Source: Apostichopus parvimensis (lineage: Eukaryota; Echinodermata; Holothuroidea; Aspidochirotida; Stichopodidae). Taken from it: a DNA stretch of 45,332 bases. Below the pieces are notes generated by a model. It did no database searches, had not been told where the DNA came from, and was given only the letters and a program-made list of their open reading frames with translations. Positions 23,566-34,742 of this stretch are shown here, piece after piece. The position numbers and the translations under genes are program-made. Every line of letters starts with the position of its first letter. Position 1 is the stretch's first letter. The stretch is from positions 2,886 to 48,217 of the forward strand of contig KN886115.1 in assembly GCA_000934455.1 (NCBI GenBank), read 5' to 3'.

Positions 23566-25240
23566 TTAAGTACAAGATCGTTAAACCGATGTGACATAGG
23601 ACCACAGAAAAAATAAATCATTTTATGACATCACTATTTACTCATTGGAAACAGTGACGTCACCAGACGTTTGTGTAACTGTGAATGTCGAAGGCGAATC
23701 AGTCACAGGAATTACCGTCGATGCGACCACTATGAAGGTAAATCAAATGGCAGACACCCAAAGGGACAATTAGCACGGACGATGAAGGTCAACAGAACAT
23801 TGGTAATCCTCTTTTCATCGTGATGGTAATTGGTGGTAGTGTAGCTGGTCTTCTAATAGTTATTATTATTGCTTTAATTGGGTTAATTTTGTTCAGAAGA
23901 AAAACAAGCCTGAAAATACAGCGAGAATTGAAAAAGGGATGAAGGATACCGTCCCCGATGATTATCACGAAGTTGACAACAATATGCCATATTACAACAA
24001 TGCTTAGCAAAATACTAGCTGCGATGTAGTAACTGATGAAATGGGGAATTGTGACGGTATAAGTGATGATAGACACACATTATAAGATTCTCCATCCATG
24101 AAAATGATGGACGCAGTAGTTTCATTTGTATCTGGGGAGATCTGCTGAGACGTGTGATAATCCTGGGCCATCACATGTTACTCTGACTGGAGAGCCATCA
24201 AGAAGCTATGACGAAATTAAAAAATCACGTTATATTAAACCAACGCCATCTGCAAGACGAAATCGAAAATTTGTTCTCGATGACAAAGAGTATATTATTA
24301 TATGCCTATATTTCTATATATTTCTGTCTTGACTATTTTGCAGTTTCTAGGGAATGAAACTGTTCGACAAGCCACGCGGTGTTCTTAAGTTTTACTTCAT
24401 TCTGCTTCATTGCCATGTCGTTATATCTGCACTTGTACTATTTATTGTTGTAGAAGAACATAACGAAACGAAACGAATGAACACGGGGAATTTCGTAGCG
24501 TGTATTTGAAGCGATTTCTTTATCACTAACACTTTCAATTACACTGTAGATTTGTCCGACTTTCTGTTTTTAAGAGATATAGCCTGAGTATATGAGTCAC
24601 TGACCATACATGGCATATTGTGAGAAGGCTATGAAGTAAACATGCGTGTTTAGTTATTAGAGCCACACGTTTTAGCCACTCATTCCTAACGCATTTGTTT
24701 TTACTGATTCAGATTCAGACGAAGTAGATTAAATAGCATAGATTCTTTACACTACTTTAGTGGCTAGTAAGCCACTAAATCTAGAGTGTACTTACCACTT
24801 TACTACTCACAGAAAATTCTACGTATTACTTGGGCACATACTTTCCATAAAAGTACTACAGAAAAAGCAATGACGAGTAAGACTGATCTACTCCTATGTA
24901 TTCTATAAAATCATTTATTTGTATCTTATTTTGGAATGCGAGAAATATAAAGCCTTTAAACGTTGTCTCACATAACTGTAAGCAATTATTCTGAAATTTA
25001 TGCAGTTCGCTTTATATACAGAAATCTTTGTAGTTCTTATTCTGGTTACAGTGTGTTGATAGGATACCTTAGTTCAACGTGTTCATTCATATATATAACT
25101 TCTATGTCATTATACAGCCAGAGGGGGAAAGGCGTATTCGGCGCGCCAAGGGAGTGAATATAAAGTCCGCGTATTCGTGTTCATTGCTAGCTAAGCTCGG
25201 TACAACACCAATTTTGCGAAGATCCATAAAATGGTGGAAA

Positions 25241-25305
25241 GGGGGAGGGGCTGGGATGGGCGGGGGAGGGGTTGAGATGGGCGGGGGATGGGAGGGGTTT
25301 AGATG
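25241..25305 (+). repeat. Expanded G-rich tract upstream of E
   Basis: At least eight runs of three or more G within 65 bases, longer than the matching tracts near 3387, 18520 and 33510. G-quadruplex formation is plausible. It lies about 585-650 bp before the E TATA box. Confidence 0.7.
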
Positions 25306-25889
25306 GGATGCATAATGAGCTCAATTGGCTCACATGTCAAGTCTGAGCTGGATTGTTGTACACATTGCGTCAACATAACAGCAGGCCTATACTAACCCTT
25401 AATGTTGTTTTTAAGGCAGTGCGATTGAAGACGGCCCGGAAATTTCGCATGTATACAATCAAACTAGTTGCCGAATCCTTCTTAGTTCTTAATTACGGTA
25501 AATTTACAATAGTTGTAAGAATCCAAACATCTGCGTAAATATCAAAATAAAGTAGAGCTGTTAGGCTAAAATAATCATTTCAGGGAAATATATACTTAGC
25601 AAGTGAGTTACGATACGTTTTGTGCCATGATTTTAATTTGATTAGTAGTTTCGATCTACCTAGAAATGTGTGCTGTACCTATATTGGCTTCGAAATAGAT
25701 ACGACAAAAAAATTATTAACGAAAAAAACATACATCATGATACAGTGCAAAAGCCATTTCTCCGCTGCCCCCCCCCCCCCCAAAAAAAAGAAGGAGAAGA
25801 AAAGAACAAAACAATTCCATCGGTGCATGCCGAAGATCAATATTTGATCAATGATATCTTTGATGTCATAAATGGAAAGCTGGGGTTCG

Positions 25890-25897
25890 TATAAAAG
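25890..25897 (+). promoter_or_regulatory. TATA box, type I promoter of copy E
   Basis: TATAAAAG in the conserved type I context, 373 bp before the E start codon, with the C-tract at about 25768-25781 upstream. Confidence 0.6.
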
Positions 25898-26262
25898 GTT
25901 ACGTTCTACACTTCACCTGACATCATTACCATGTTAAGAATGAATATTTTAAAAAAAAGGAATTTCCATTGTGTGGGGAGTGACGTGTTACACCAATCTT
26001 CATGCCTGCTGAGCAGAGTGGCTGTAATCACTGCAGCACTCCCTACATACAAGCTGACATGTCAATGAAGAACATAAAGCAAACGGCGTTCGACTCGTTT
26101 AGTCCTATACACATTGTACAAGTGCATTCGCCAAACACTAAGTAACGGTTGTATTTGTCAGGACGACTGCCCAGGGGATTAAACAAAGTAGAGAAGACAC
26201 AACGTGAAGAAGTTTTGGAAACTATATTTGCTCTAGATAGGGGTAGTGTGGAAAGGAGAAAG

Positions 26263-27624
26263 ATGTATCAATTAGAAGGTTTGAGAAGAACAATTTTCTT
26301 TGAAGTGATAGTGATATACATTTCAATTTCCTCGTTGGGAAAAGCACAAGTAATGTTCGAATTAATGGATGGCGAGTATAACGAAGTGGTTTTCGTTGGT
26401 GAGACGGATATTACGTTAAGGTGTTCTTATAATGGCAATTTAACTATTGAAACAGTGACGATTATGGATAAAAATGTAAAAACCGTAATTGAAGAAAATC
26501 AAACGATTTTTGCCGAGTACAGAATCAATACTGTGGCGATCAGCGATGGTGGTATGTACAAATGTAACGTAAGATCTACTTGTATGGGTGGAAGAGAGGT
26601 AACGGAGGTAGCGACGCTCGATCTAAATGTTAAATATGATACTAGTCCTCAATGTGTTCGTAATGGTACTGTGGGGGAGCCCTACAAACCTGGTGATTGG
26701 ATATTGTTGTCATGTTACTGTAGAGAGATTGATATGTGTTCTTGGATATCCAACGTAATGGGCAGTGGACAAGGAGAGCTTTTGTCACCACTCTATGAAA
26801 CGGTGACCCATAAAGGAAAGGCGATTAGAAGAGCGATCGTACACTACGCATTAACTACTGATCCTAATACTAGATATGATTGTTTCAGCGGATCGGCATC
26901 GACAAGGCGATGTGAGATCGGACCACAGAGTGAAACATCTAATAATATCATTGTTAACTCAATGGAAACAGTCACGTCAACGGATGTTTGTTCATCTTTA
27001 ACTACAGAAGGTCCATCAAGCGATGGAATCATCTTAGAGAAGACGACTGTAAAGGTTAAAACTAAAGATACACCTGCAATGGGTGATTCTAGTTCGCAGA
27101 ATAACGATAATCCTTTTGTTATTGTCATAGTAATTGGTGTCAGTGTAGCTGTTCTCTTAGCAGTCGTGGTATTTTTTCTTATTGTTTTCATTTTTTGCGG
27201 AGGAAGAAAAAAGGGTAACCATAAAGTAAAAAATGATCAAAGGGCGAATGATAATCACCAAATTGACTACATTAATGGTACTCATTTAAATGAAGCTTAC
27301 CAACAAACAAGTCCTGAAGGTATTACTAATGATGATAGCCACACGTACGATTCCCCGCCTATGAAGCCGAGTGATGTTATATCTCTACCCGACGACAATT
27401 ACGCAGAGGTAGATAAAGCTAAGCTATCTCAAATGAGCTCGATTGGCACTCATTGTAAAAGTTATATGGCTCGGGCTGTTGGCAGTGATTTTCAAGGCAG
27501 ACCGATTCCTTTAGAGAACCGAGAAGCCATTGTTGATGATAAAGCAGACGAGGAGGACAATTTCAGTGTGCTCTATGCAAAAATAGACAAGACCAAACGG
27601 AAAAGCAACGTCCATGGCAAATGA
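26263..27624 (+). CDS. Ig-superfamily receptor copy E, hybrid, shortened tail end
   Basis: A 453-residue open receptor with type I 5' module and tail class b. ATG 26263 matches B and F; upstream in-frame sequence has no ATG. Signal peptide 1-28; V-set-like domain about 30-124 with Cys54 and Cys101 in DGGMYKC; residue 83 is Phe where most copies have Cys, leaving Cys107 without its likely partner; second Ig-like domain about 126-243; long stalk (about 244-285) with residues missing from D; membrane helix about 286-311; tail with DYING (335-339), YDSPPM, NYAEV (380) and LYAKI (438). The stop TGA 27622-27624 replaces the AGA seen in D and removes 14 residues with the final TxYxxV motif; past it the motif tyrosine codon has become TCT, as expected once unconstrained. 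Flanks show it is a B-like/D-like hybrid. Confidence 0.9.
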   Translation: MYQLEGLRRTIFFEVIVIYISISSLGKAQVMFELMDGEYNEVVFVGETDITLRCSYNGNLTIETVTIMDKNVKTVIEENQTIFAEYRINTVAISDGGMYKCNVRSTCMGGREVTEVATLDLNVKYDTSPQCVRNGTVGEPYKPGDWILLSCYCREIDMCSWISNVMGSGQGELLSPLYETVTHKGKAIRRAIVHYALTTDPNTRYDCFSGSASTRRCEIGPQSETSNNIIVNSMETVTSTDVCSSLTTEGPSSDGIILEKTTVKVKTKDTPAMGDSSSQNNDNPFVIVIVIGVSVAVLLAVVVFFLIVFIFCGGRKKGNHKVKNDQRANDNHQIDYINGTHLNEAYQQTSPEGITNDDSHTYDSPPMKPSDVISLPDDNYAEVDKAKLSQMSSIGTHCKSYMARAVGSDFQGRPIPLENREAIVDDKADEEDNFSVLYAKIDKTKRKSNVHGK

Positions 27625-27669
27625 CCAGTATCTACAACAGCGTCTGCTATGGTAGATAAAAACAACTAG
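27625..27669 (+). pseudogene. Decayed last codons of copy E
   Basis: In-frame remnant of the family C-terminus after the E stop, ending at the ancestral TAG (27667-27669). The tyrosine of the terminal motif is replaced by serine here. Confidence 0.8.
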
Positions 27670-27863
27670 CAACATGTGACACATCAATTATCGATAGCAT
27701 TTCGAGTTGTGATGATTTGTGTGTAAGTATAGGCATGTAATTCGTTCGCGATGTTTGTTGAGTGTATACACTTGAATTTCTTCCCTTTGTCTGTTCATTG
27801 CATGGTTATAGTTTAGTTACCAATAGCGGCCAATAATACTATGTCAGTTGGTAGGTACTTTTA

Positions 27864-27869
27864 AATAAA
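27864..27869 (+). terminator. Candidate poly(A) signal of copy E
   Basis: AATAAA 240 bp after the E stop codon, conserved with D (12822-12827). Confidence 0.45.
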
Positions 27870-29109
27870 CAAATATCCAGTCACGCTGTCCAAACTCATT
27901 GCATATGAGTATAGTTTTACGTGTCATAGTATACGTCATTGATGAGGTCATTAAACAATATAACTCTTCAAAGCTCTATATGAAGCAATTTATATCTTTT
28001 GATAAAAAAACGCAATCCTCATCTGGATAACAGGCGATTCAAGGTACCTTCAACTTTGCGTATCATGATGACCTCGTAGAGGAATCACCAAGTAGTAGGT
28101 AATGATTTGGAAACAACGCTGCGAAACTGATCTTTCCCTTTATTTCCATTATTTTACGGGTTGTGCTGGAAAGAGAAGTTAAGCTCAACGTAAGTGTAGT
28201 TGTAACTAATATTAATGAAGTATGCGCTATGTCAATGCATGAGGACCTGTTCCTCTTATGGTTTGCAAGCAGTTCAGACAGAACTGTACAGTTCTTAAGA
28301 TTTTAACAACATATTTGTTACCATCGTGTTGGCTACTGTAGTATTTCAAAGTATATTCTTTGACCCGGTTATTGCTGAGTCTACATTTTTCGGAAAGCCC
28401 AAAGCAACGGCTGAATGAGTATGGTGTGTTGCCTTTTGTGTCACAGGCCAAAATGAACAAATGGTAATACGAGTCAGTATTTGCACACATACAGCTAGAC
28501 TAAAGTTTAACGACGGTAATAGGGAATATATATTTATTGACACAATTGCTATAGCTGCTCTGGGTGTGTTAGGATTGCTACAGGGTGTCACAAGGACAAC
28601 GCGAGTCAGTATTATTAGAATTGCCTCCGATTGTCAGATTATTTCCCGACATGACAATCGCTAAAGCGGAGTTGAAAATGGTTTCTTTTTGATTCCGACT
28701 CTTGAAATTACTCATAGATATTGAGCAATAATTTGTTAAATGAGAGTGGCAGTAAAAGTATGTTCCCAAATTCGAATATTGGTGACTACTATTCGAAAAT
28801 CTAGCATTAAAACATTGTAAATATTATGTAGACAAACAGTTACGTCAAATTAAGAAATGAAAGTACATATAAATAGAGTTGAAACAAGTTTTACTTAAGC
28901 CTCGGTGCATTCAAGTATCTGAATAATAAACCCTCCAGACCGACGACTATTTAAACATATTCTCCTGTAATAAATATTTCTTCCACGAACTCCTTAAGTT
29001 AAGTCGAAACACTTTCCTTCAAATTCATCAGCTTCTATATTTCATATCAAACGAACAACACTTTGAAAAAGAAATAAAAATAATATCTTTGAGGTCTACA
29101 ATGAACATT

Positions 29110-31572
29110 GTCAAATCCTACATAGAAATGTTTAGATAATATGTGCACCGATGTCATTCATTTTCAGTATATTCAATTATAGACTAAGTCTGTTAGGGTT
29201 TGAAGTGCAGTAGCATTAAAATTGTCCTCTGCGCGTTATTATAAGTCTCATTTCACAGTAAGTGATAATATATTTGTACTTCAGAGTTGTTTTATCTCCA
29301 GTTATGGCTTTTCATGAGTAATCGTTAACAACGACCAAAAAAGAAGTTATTTGATATATAGAATCCTTTAAGCGTACAAAATAAAAGTAATAACTTACAA
29401 TCTACAGGGGACCAAATGTTAAAGAAAAGTTAGAATAATCCGGTTCCAGGTTTTGTTTTAATACGTCTTGTTTTATTAATGCGTGGATGTTCATCGGCAA
29501 TGTGATTAATGATTCTGAAATGAATACAACAGTTTGTACATGTCTGAAGAGTGTTTCTTCTGAAATGTTTATATGATGAAAGTGTGTTATAGTGGTGATA
29601 ATTGACTGCATGAAATTCATTAGAATATAAAATGTTTGCTGATTTATTTTGGAATATGGTGGTGGAGTTTATCGCTATAGCCCTCACATTGATAACCTAC
29701 CATACTACTTCAAAAAAAAAAAAATTTATACAAACCAAACAAGTATCTAGTTTTCTTGGTTTTGCTATATCGATCAACAAATACTATACAATCTGTGAAG
29801 TTGCTATTTTTGATGAAAGGTATTTCATATTAAGCATTATTAATAATTCTAAAACGGAATATAAAATAAGCTTAATGAATTGTTCCACCGGTTTTTCAGA
29901 ATACAGATCAACAATATAAATGATTACCAATAGTATCTTTTTTTTGTCAAAAACAGTTGTTTCAATCGATTCGATGCTTAGGGGATTATAATTGTAAGAG
30001 AAATATAAGAAGAGAAATCTATAAATATTGATTTATTAAAAACAAAACCTTTATTTATACCGAACCCGTAAATACGTTTATCTCGTTTATGTCTCTTTAT
30101 ATTAATGACCATTCTTATATATAACAATTTATGTCAAAGACGAATAGCTTAATTCTTATCCGCTTTAACCTTTGGAAATAATGCAACATTTTGAATCTTT
30201 CGTGTTTGCTTTGTAAAGTATTAAATTCTAGTATACTTCTATAAATAAATGTATAAAGGGATGATCTGCCTGAATGTCACTGTAAAAATGTTTTTTTCTG
30301 GGATAAATAAAGCTTTCAAGATAAAAAGTACTGTCTTAAAACCATACTGATTACAAAGGTCTCCACTACTGGCCCCGAATTTTAGCACCCCCTCCCCTCC
30401 CCTCCCCAGAAAATGATTACTGTAAATTTTCAAAAGTAGAAGCTATGATCCTTGAAATTATTAACAGGAATTATAATAGACAATATAAAGTCTTAGCGTA
30501 GACAGTTACTGTTCAGTGTGCTTTTTGTTATAATTTTACCATTGGGGACCAATATTTTGCCCCCTTTAGCATTGGTGACATTTTTTGACGATTAAATACT
30601 ACATTCGGGGCACCTCTTGGTTGTTGTAAATTGAGCTAATTGAAAACCGGAGAAATACGAATGTTCTCGCTTGTATGTCACATAAGAAGTCCAGGCTATA
30701 AGGTATTACAGGTCACATAAAGAAAAAAACTTGAACAATGATTCTCTTGTCCAAATGTGACATCTCACGCAATCAGCAAGTACCCTCACTATCTTCCTTG
30801 CAACATGCCTTCTGTATAATTTCTGGCTTTCTGCATCATATTCCAATGGCTTTATCAGTTAAAACTGGTAATGATGAGGTACCAGTTAAACAGTCAAAAC
30901 TAATGTGTGTTATCATTTCTTAACATGAATTACATTTATGACCAGTTGATACTGAGGAGGACTAACAAACGGTAAACACACAAACCAATGCATAACGATT
31001 GTCTGGACTAACAGAACTACACTAAAGGTTTCGCCAATAATTTCGTCCACATTTGAACAGAAAGTGGATGACATTTTCTTAAAAACGCTTCAAATCTGCC
31101 ATTTGAACCATAACAAGGTATACTTACTAGTCATACACAGGGACAGCTGATTATACTCCTAACCAGTCATTAGTTGCAACAGCCTTAGAGTTATGAGTTC
31201 GCCTGGTAGTAATTTTTGACAGGTCTACCACGTGTTACGGTGTTATAACACACTTCAGTGACACTGATTAACGTTTGTCTCTTACTCACAGTACAAACTG
31301 AGCAAGCCATGTACATTGGGTGTTTTCTATCAACTTGCTGACTACTAAGTGAAAGAGAAGGAGATAAAAAATATATATCTGATATTCAGATCATGAACGT
31401 TGCCATGAAATTCTCTCTCCTTCGGCTGTCTGGTCGACACGTGATGTCACCATGACTTTATATCACGACGTACCATAAGACGCGAATTACAGTTGGCACT
31501 TTACATTGTACTCAAGGGTTTCTTTCCTCTCTACATCATCGTAGCCTATATATGCTTATGAAATATTTCATA
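29110..31572. repeat. Segment gamma2
   Basis: Copy of gamma1 (14062-16572). The right two-thirds is almost base-for-base identical, while the left end differs more often. Non-coding as far as can be seen. Confidence 0.8.
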
Positions 31573-32182
31573 TATATATAAAGTTCAGTAATAGCAGTAT
31601 AGTTCTCAATATAATTGGTGCAGAGCTAAAATGATACATGTATAAACACGCTATTCCATTGCGTTGTAACAAACACTGAGTTCTTTTCACTGCGGCGATC
31701 ATCAGGCAACTGAATCTTGCAATGACGCTTATTTCCTTTTTGGGAATATCGAAGGATTGTGAGGTGAAACATGGATATGCTAATTAAGGTCAATGAAGAC
31801 AATGTGTACATTAGTAGCACAACAGTACTTTGTTAGGCTTTAGTCGGGATACTCTCTAATAAATTCAAACTAAATAAACTACACACTAATAACTACGTTT
31901 TGTTTTGCGTTGTTTGCTTTTTCTTTAATTCCTCTGTACAATGTGTTTTCTACCTGAGTTGATTTTTTTACAGTTTTTATGGAGTGAAACTGTTCGACAA
32001 ACCCCTGTTTTTTTTTAGTTATACTTCCCTCTCCTTCATTGCCATCTTCATATTATTTCGTTATTTCTGCACTTGTACATTTTAGTTGTAGGAGAACATA
32101 AACGAAACGAGACGAAAGAACACGGTGACTTTAGTAGCGTGTATTTGAAGTTGTTTAGCAGCGAATTCTTTATCACTAACAC

Positions 32183-32208
32183 CAGGGAGTGTCCATAACA
32201 ACTCCCTG
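32183..32208. mobile_element. 26-bp hairpin insertion with 7-bp target duplication
   Basis: The paralogous site at about 17162-17180 reads straight through CACTAACACTTTCAATG. Here a 26-bp palindrome (arms CAGGGAGT and ACTCCCTG) is inserted and CTAACAC is duplicated on both sides (32176-32182 and 32209-32215). An empty site, a target duplication and a second family member inside the MITE together indicate mobility. Confidence 0.8.
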
Positions 32209-32419
32209 CTAACACTTTCAATGACACTGCAGATTTGCCCGATTTTCTGTTTTTGAGTCACTGAACATGCGTGTCATAATATGAGAAAGCTATGTAATAA
32301 ACATGCATGTTTTGTTATAAGAGCCAGACGTTTTAAGCACTCATTCCGAGCGCATTTGGTTTTACTGAATACGAGATTCAGGCGAAGTAGATTAAATAGT
32401 TTCTTTACACTACACCACA

Positions 32420-32917
32420 ACACAGGTCTAGCTACAGCGCCTCGCTAGTAGCTGTACACAATTGCTGCGTTGTGTTCCCTATATTATAGCGTAAACAATG
32501 TACTTTGTAGTAACGCGCCCAAACCAACATGTTTTTTTAAATAGCCCCACCGCATGAGAAATTATCAACTAATTTTTTTCTACGCGCCAAAACCGACAAT
32601 ATTCGTTAGTCATGTGGATACTCGCCTATCGCCACATAAGGACTAACGAACTGCGTTATTCCTTATGTGAATACTTGAATCCCCACCCTAAGGACTTATG
32701 AATATTTTCGGTATTGGCGTTCATTTATGTACCAGTGTTAGGAACGCATGATTAATAAAATGTTCTTTGGTCATTATGTGGAGGTGCTATTAGTGCCACA
32801 TTAGGACTTAAATTGTTCTTGGTCATTATGCGGCGATAACTTTGTATTCATATAATGACTTATGTTTACGTATTTGTTTGTGTGCATTGTGTCGGTGATG
32901 GCGTTCCATACACCACA
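32420..32917. mobile_element. Paralogous copy of the 8-bp-flanked insertion
   Basis: Counterpart of 17376-17928, with ACACCACA at 32412-32419 and 32910-32917. It sits at the same place in the duplicated block, so it was present before the beta duplication. Confidence 0.5.
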
Positions 32918-33829
32918 GATATAGTAATGTAATGCACTTTAATTAGTAAGCCATTAAATCTAGCATTTTCACTGACTATTGTTTTCGGTTGTACGTTACG
33001 TCTGTGCATGGGGGCATACATTACCCTACGTCTGATTTTGTAAAGATGTGTCTACCTTCCTTTACCACTTTATCTCACAGAAAACCAATTGTACTTTACG
33101 TATTACATCGACACACATTTTCAATAAAAATACTACAGAAAAAGCAATGACGAGTAAGACTGATCTACTCCTATGTATTCTTTAAAATCATTTATCTGTA
33201 TCTTATTTTTGAATGCGAGGATTATAAAGCATCTAAACTTTTTCTCACTTGACTGTAAGCAATTATTCTGAAATTTATGCAGTTCGCTTTATATACAGAA
33301 GTCTTTATAGTTCTTGTTCTGGTTACAGTCTGTTGAGAGCATATTTTTGTTCAATGTGATCATTCTGATATTTAACCTATTTGCCAACATACAACCAGAG
33401 AAAAAAAGGCGTATTCGGCTCGCCAACGGAGTGAATAGTCTTCGTATGCATTGCTAAGCTCGTTACAACACCAATTTTGCGAAGATCAATAACATCAAGG
33501 TGAGTATCGGAGAGGGGGAGGAGCTGGGATGGGATGCATAATGAGTTAAAAAATTTTGCTCAAATGTCAAGTCTGAGCTGGATTGCTGTACACATTGCGT
33601 CAACATAACAGGAGGCCTATATTAATCCTTTATGTAAATATAGGCAACGCGGTTGAAGACGGCGCGGGAAGTTTTGCAACACATTACTTTTCACATAAAA
33701 AATGCATCATTATACAGTGCATAAGCCACCCCCTCCCCCCCCCCCCCAAAGGAATTTCATCGGTGCATGCCGAAGAACAATAATTTATCAATGATATCCT
33801 TGGTGGCCTAACTGGAAAGCTGGGGTTCG

Positions 33830-33837
33830 TATAAACG
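33830..33837 (+). promoter_or_regulatory. Altered TATA box, type I promoter of copy F
   Basis: TATAAACG at the position where B, E and the orphan promoter have TATAAAAG. The changed seventh base may weaken it. It lies 361 bp before the F start codon. Confidence 0.45.
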
Positions 33838-34190
33838 AGTACGTTTTACACTTCACTTGACATCATACACCATATTACGAAATAGTATATAAAAAAGGAA
33901 TCCCTATTGTGTGAGGAGTGACGTGTTACACCAATCTCCATGCATGCTGAGCTGAGTTGCTGCAATCACTGCACTTCCTACATACAACCCGAATGGCAAG
34001 AAGAACATAAAGCACACGGCGTTCGACTCGTTTAGTCCTATACACATTGTACAAAAGCATTCGCCAAACACTAAGTGTGGGTTGTATTGTCAGGACGACT
34101 GCCCAGGGGATTAAAAATATTAGATAAGAAACAGTGAAGAAGTTTTGGAAACTATATTTCTTCCAGAAAGGGGTAGTGGAAAGGAGAAAG

Positions 34191-34742
34191 ATGAATCAAT
34201 TACAAGGATTGAAAAGAACAATTTGCTTTGAAGTGATCATGATATACATTTCAATTTCCTCGTTGGGAAAAGCACAAGTAATGTTCGAATTAATGAATGG
34301 CGAGTATAACGAAGTGGTTTTCGTTGGTGAGACCGATATTACGTTAAGGTGTTCTTATAATGGCAATTTTACTATTGAAACAGTGACGATTATGGATCAA
34401 AATGGAGATAACGTAACTGAAGAAATAAAAACGATTTGTGCAGAGTACAGAATCAATACTGTGGCGATTAGCGATGGTGGTATGTACAAATGTAACGTAA
34501 GATCTACGTGTATGGATGGAAGAGAGGTAACGGAGGAGGCGACGCTCGATCTTATTGTTAAATTTGATACTAGTCCTCAATGTGTTCGTAATGGTACTGT
34601 GGGGGAGCCCTACCAACCTGGTGATTGGATATTGTTGTCATGTTACTGTAGAGAGATGGATACGTGTTCTTGGTTATCCACAATAGAAGGCAGTACCCGA
34701 GCATTTGCTTTGTCACCACTCTATGAAATGGTGAACCAGTAA
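34191..34742 (+). pseudogene. Ig receptor copy F, 3' half deleted
   Basis: Type I 5' module, ATG 34191. The frame encodes 183 residues: signal peptide, a complete V-set-like domain with all four cysteines, and the first half of the second domain up to SPLYEMVN. It then ends at TAA 34740-34742, formed when an extra base turns the family's CAT AAA into CAG TAA. From about 34743 the sequence is not receptor gene but the type II promoter-proximal spacer, matching about 38188 onward, so the rest of F, its tail and the spacer were deleted. No membrane helix remains. The short frame is clean, so it could make a secreted one-and-a-half-domain protein, but half of an Ig fold is lost and a broken gene is the simpler reading. 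Its variable cassette matches that of H. Confidence 0.85.

Larger units (their letters stand above)
22469..24335 (+). pseudogene. Old Ig-receptor pseudogene A', split by a transposon
   Basis: Paralogue of pseudogene A. ATG 22469 aligns with 916. The signal peptide frame is broken by an extra base near GATTCGAAAAAGC, and later parts are readable only in pieces: first domain to about 22830, with a deletion between the two domains; second domain near 22870-23080; continuation from 23570 after the inserted element; membrane segment near 23815-23900; tail to about 24290 (ARRNRKFVLDD). The tail class is c, like copy H. Because A and A' share some lesions but not others, decay began before the duplication and went on after it. 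Confidence 0.85.
21578..26262. repeat. Segmental duplication block alpha2
   Basis: Second copy of the sequence at 11-4315, containing pseudogene A', its 3' flank and the type I promoter of E. The homology continues into the 5' part of E, as it does into B in the first copy, and then stops inside the gene. Confidence 0.85.
27670..33895. repeat. Segmental duplication block beta2
   Basis: Second copy of 12596-18900, with no recognisable gene. It differs by a 26-bp hairpin insertion (32183-32208), fewer inner repeat units in the foldback region and scattered changes. Its right end continues into copy F, whereas beta1 breaks off into gamma3. Confidence 0.9.
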
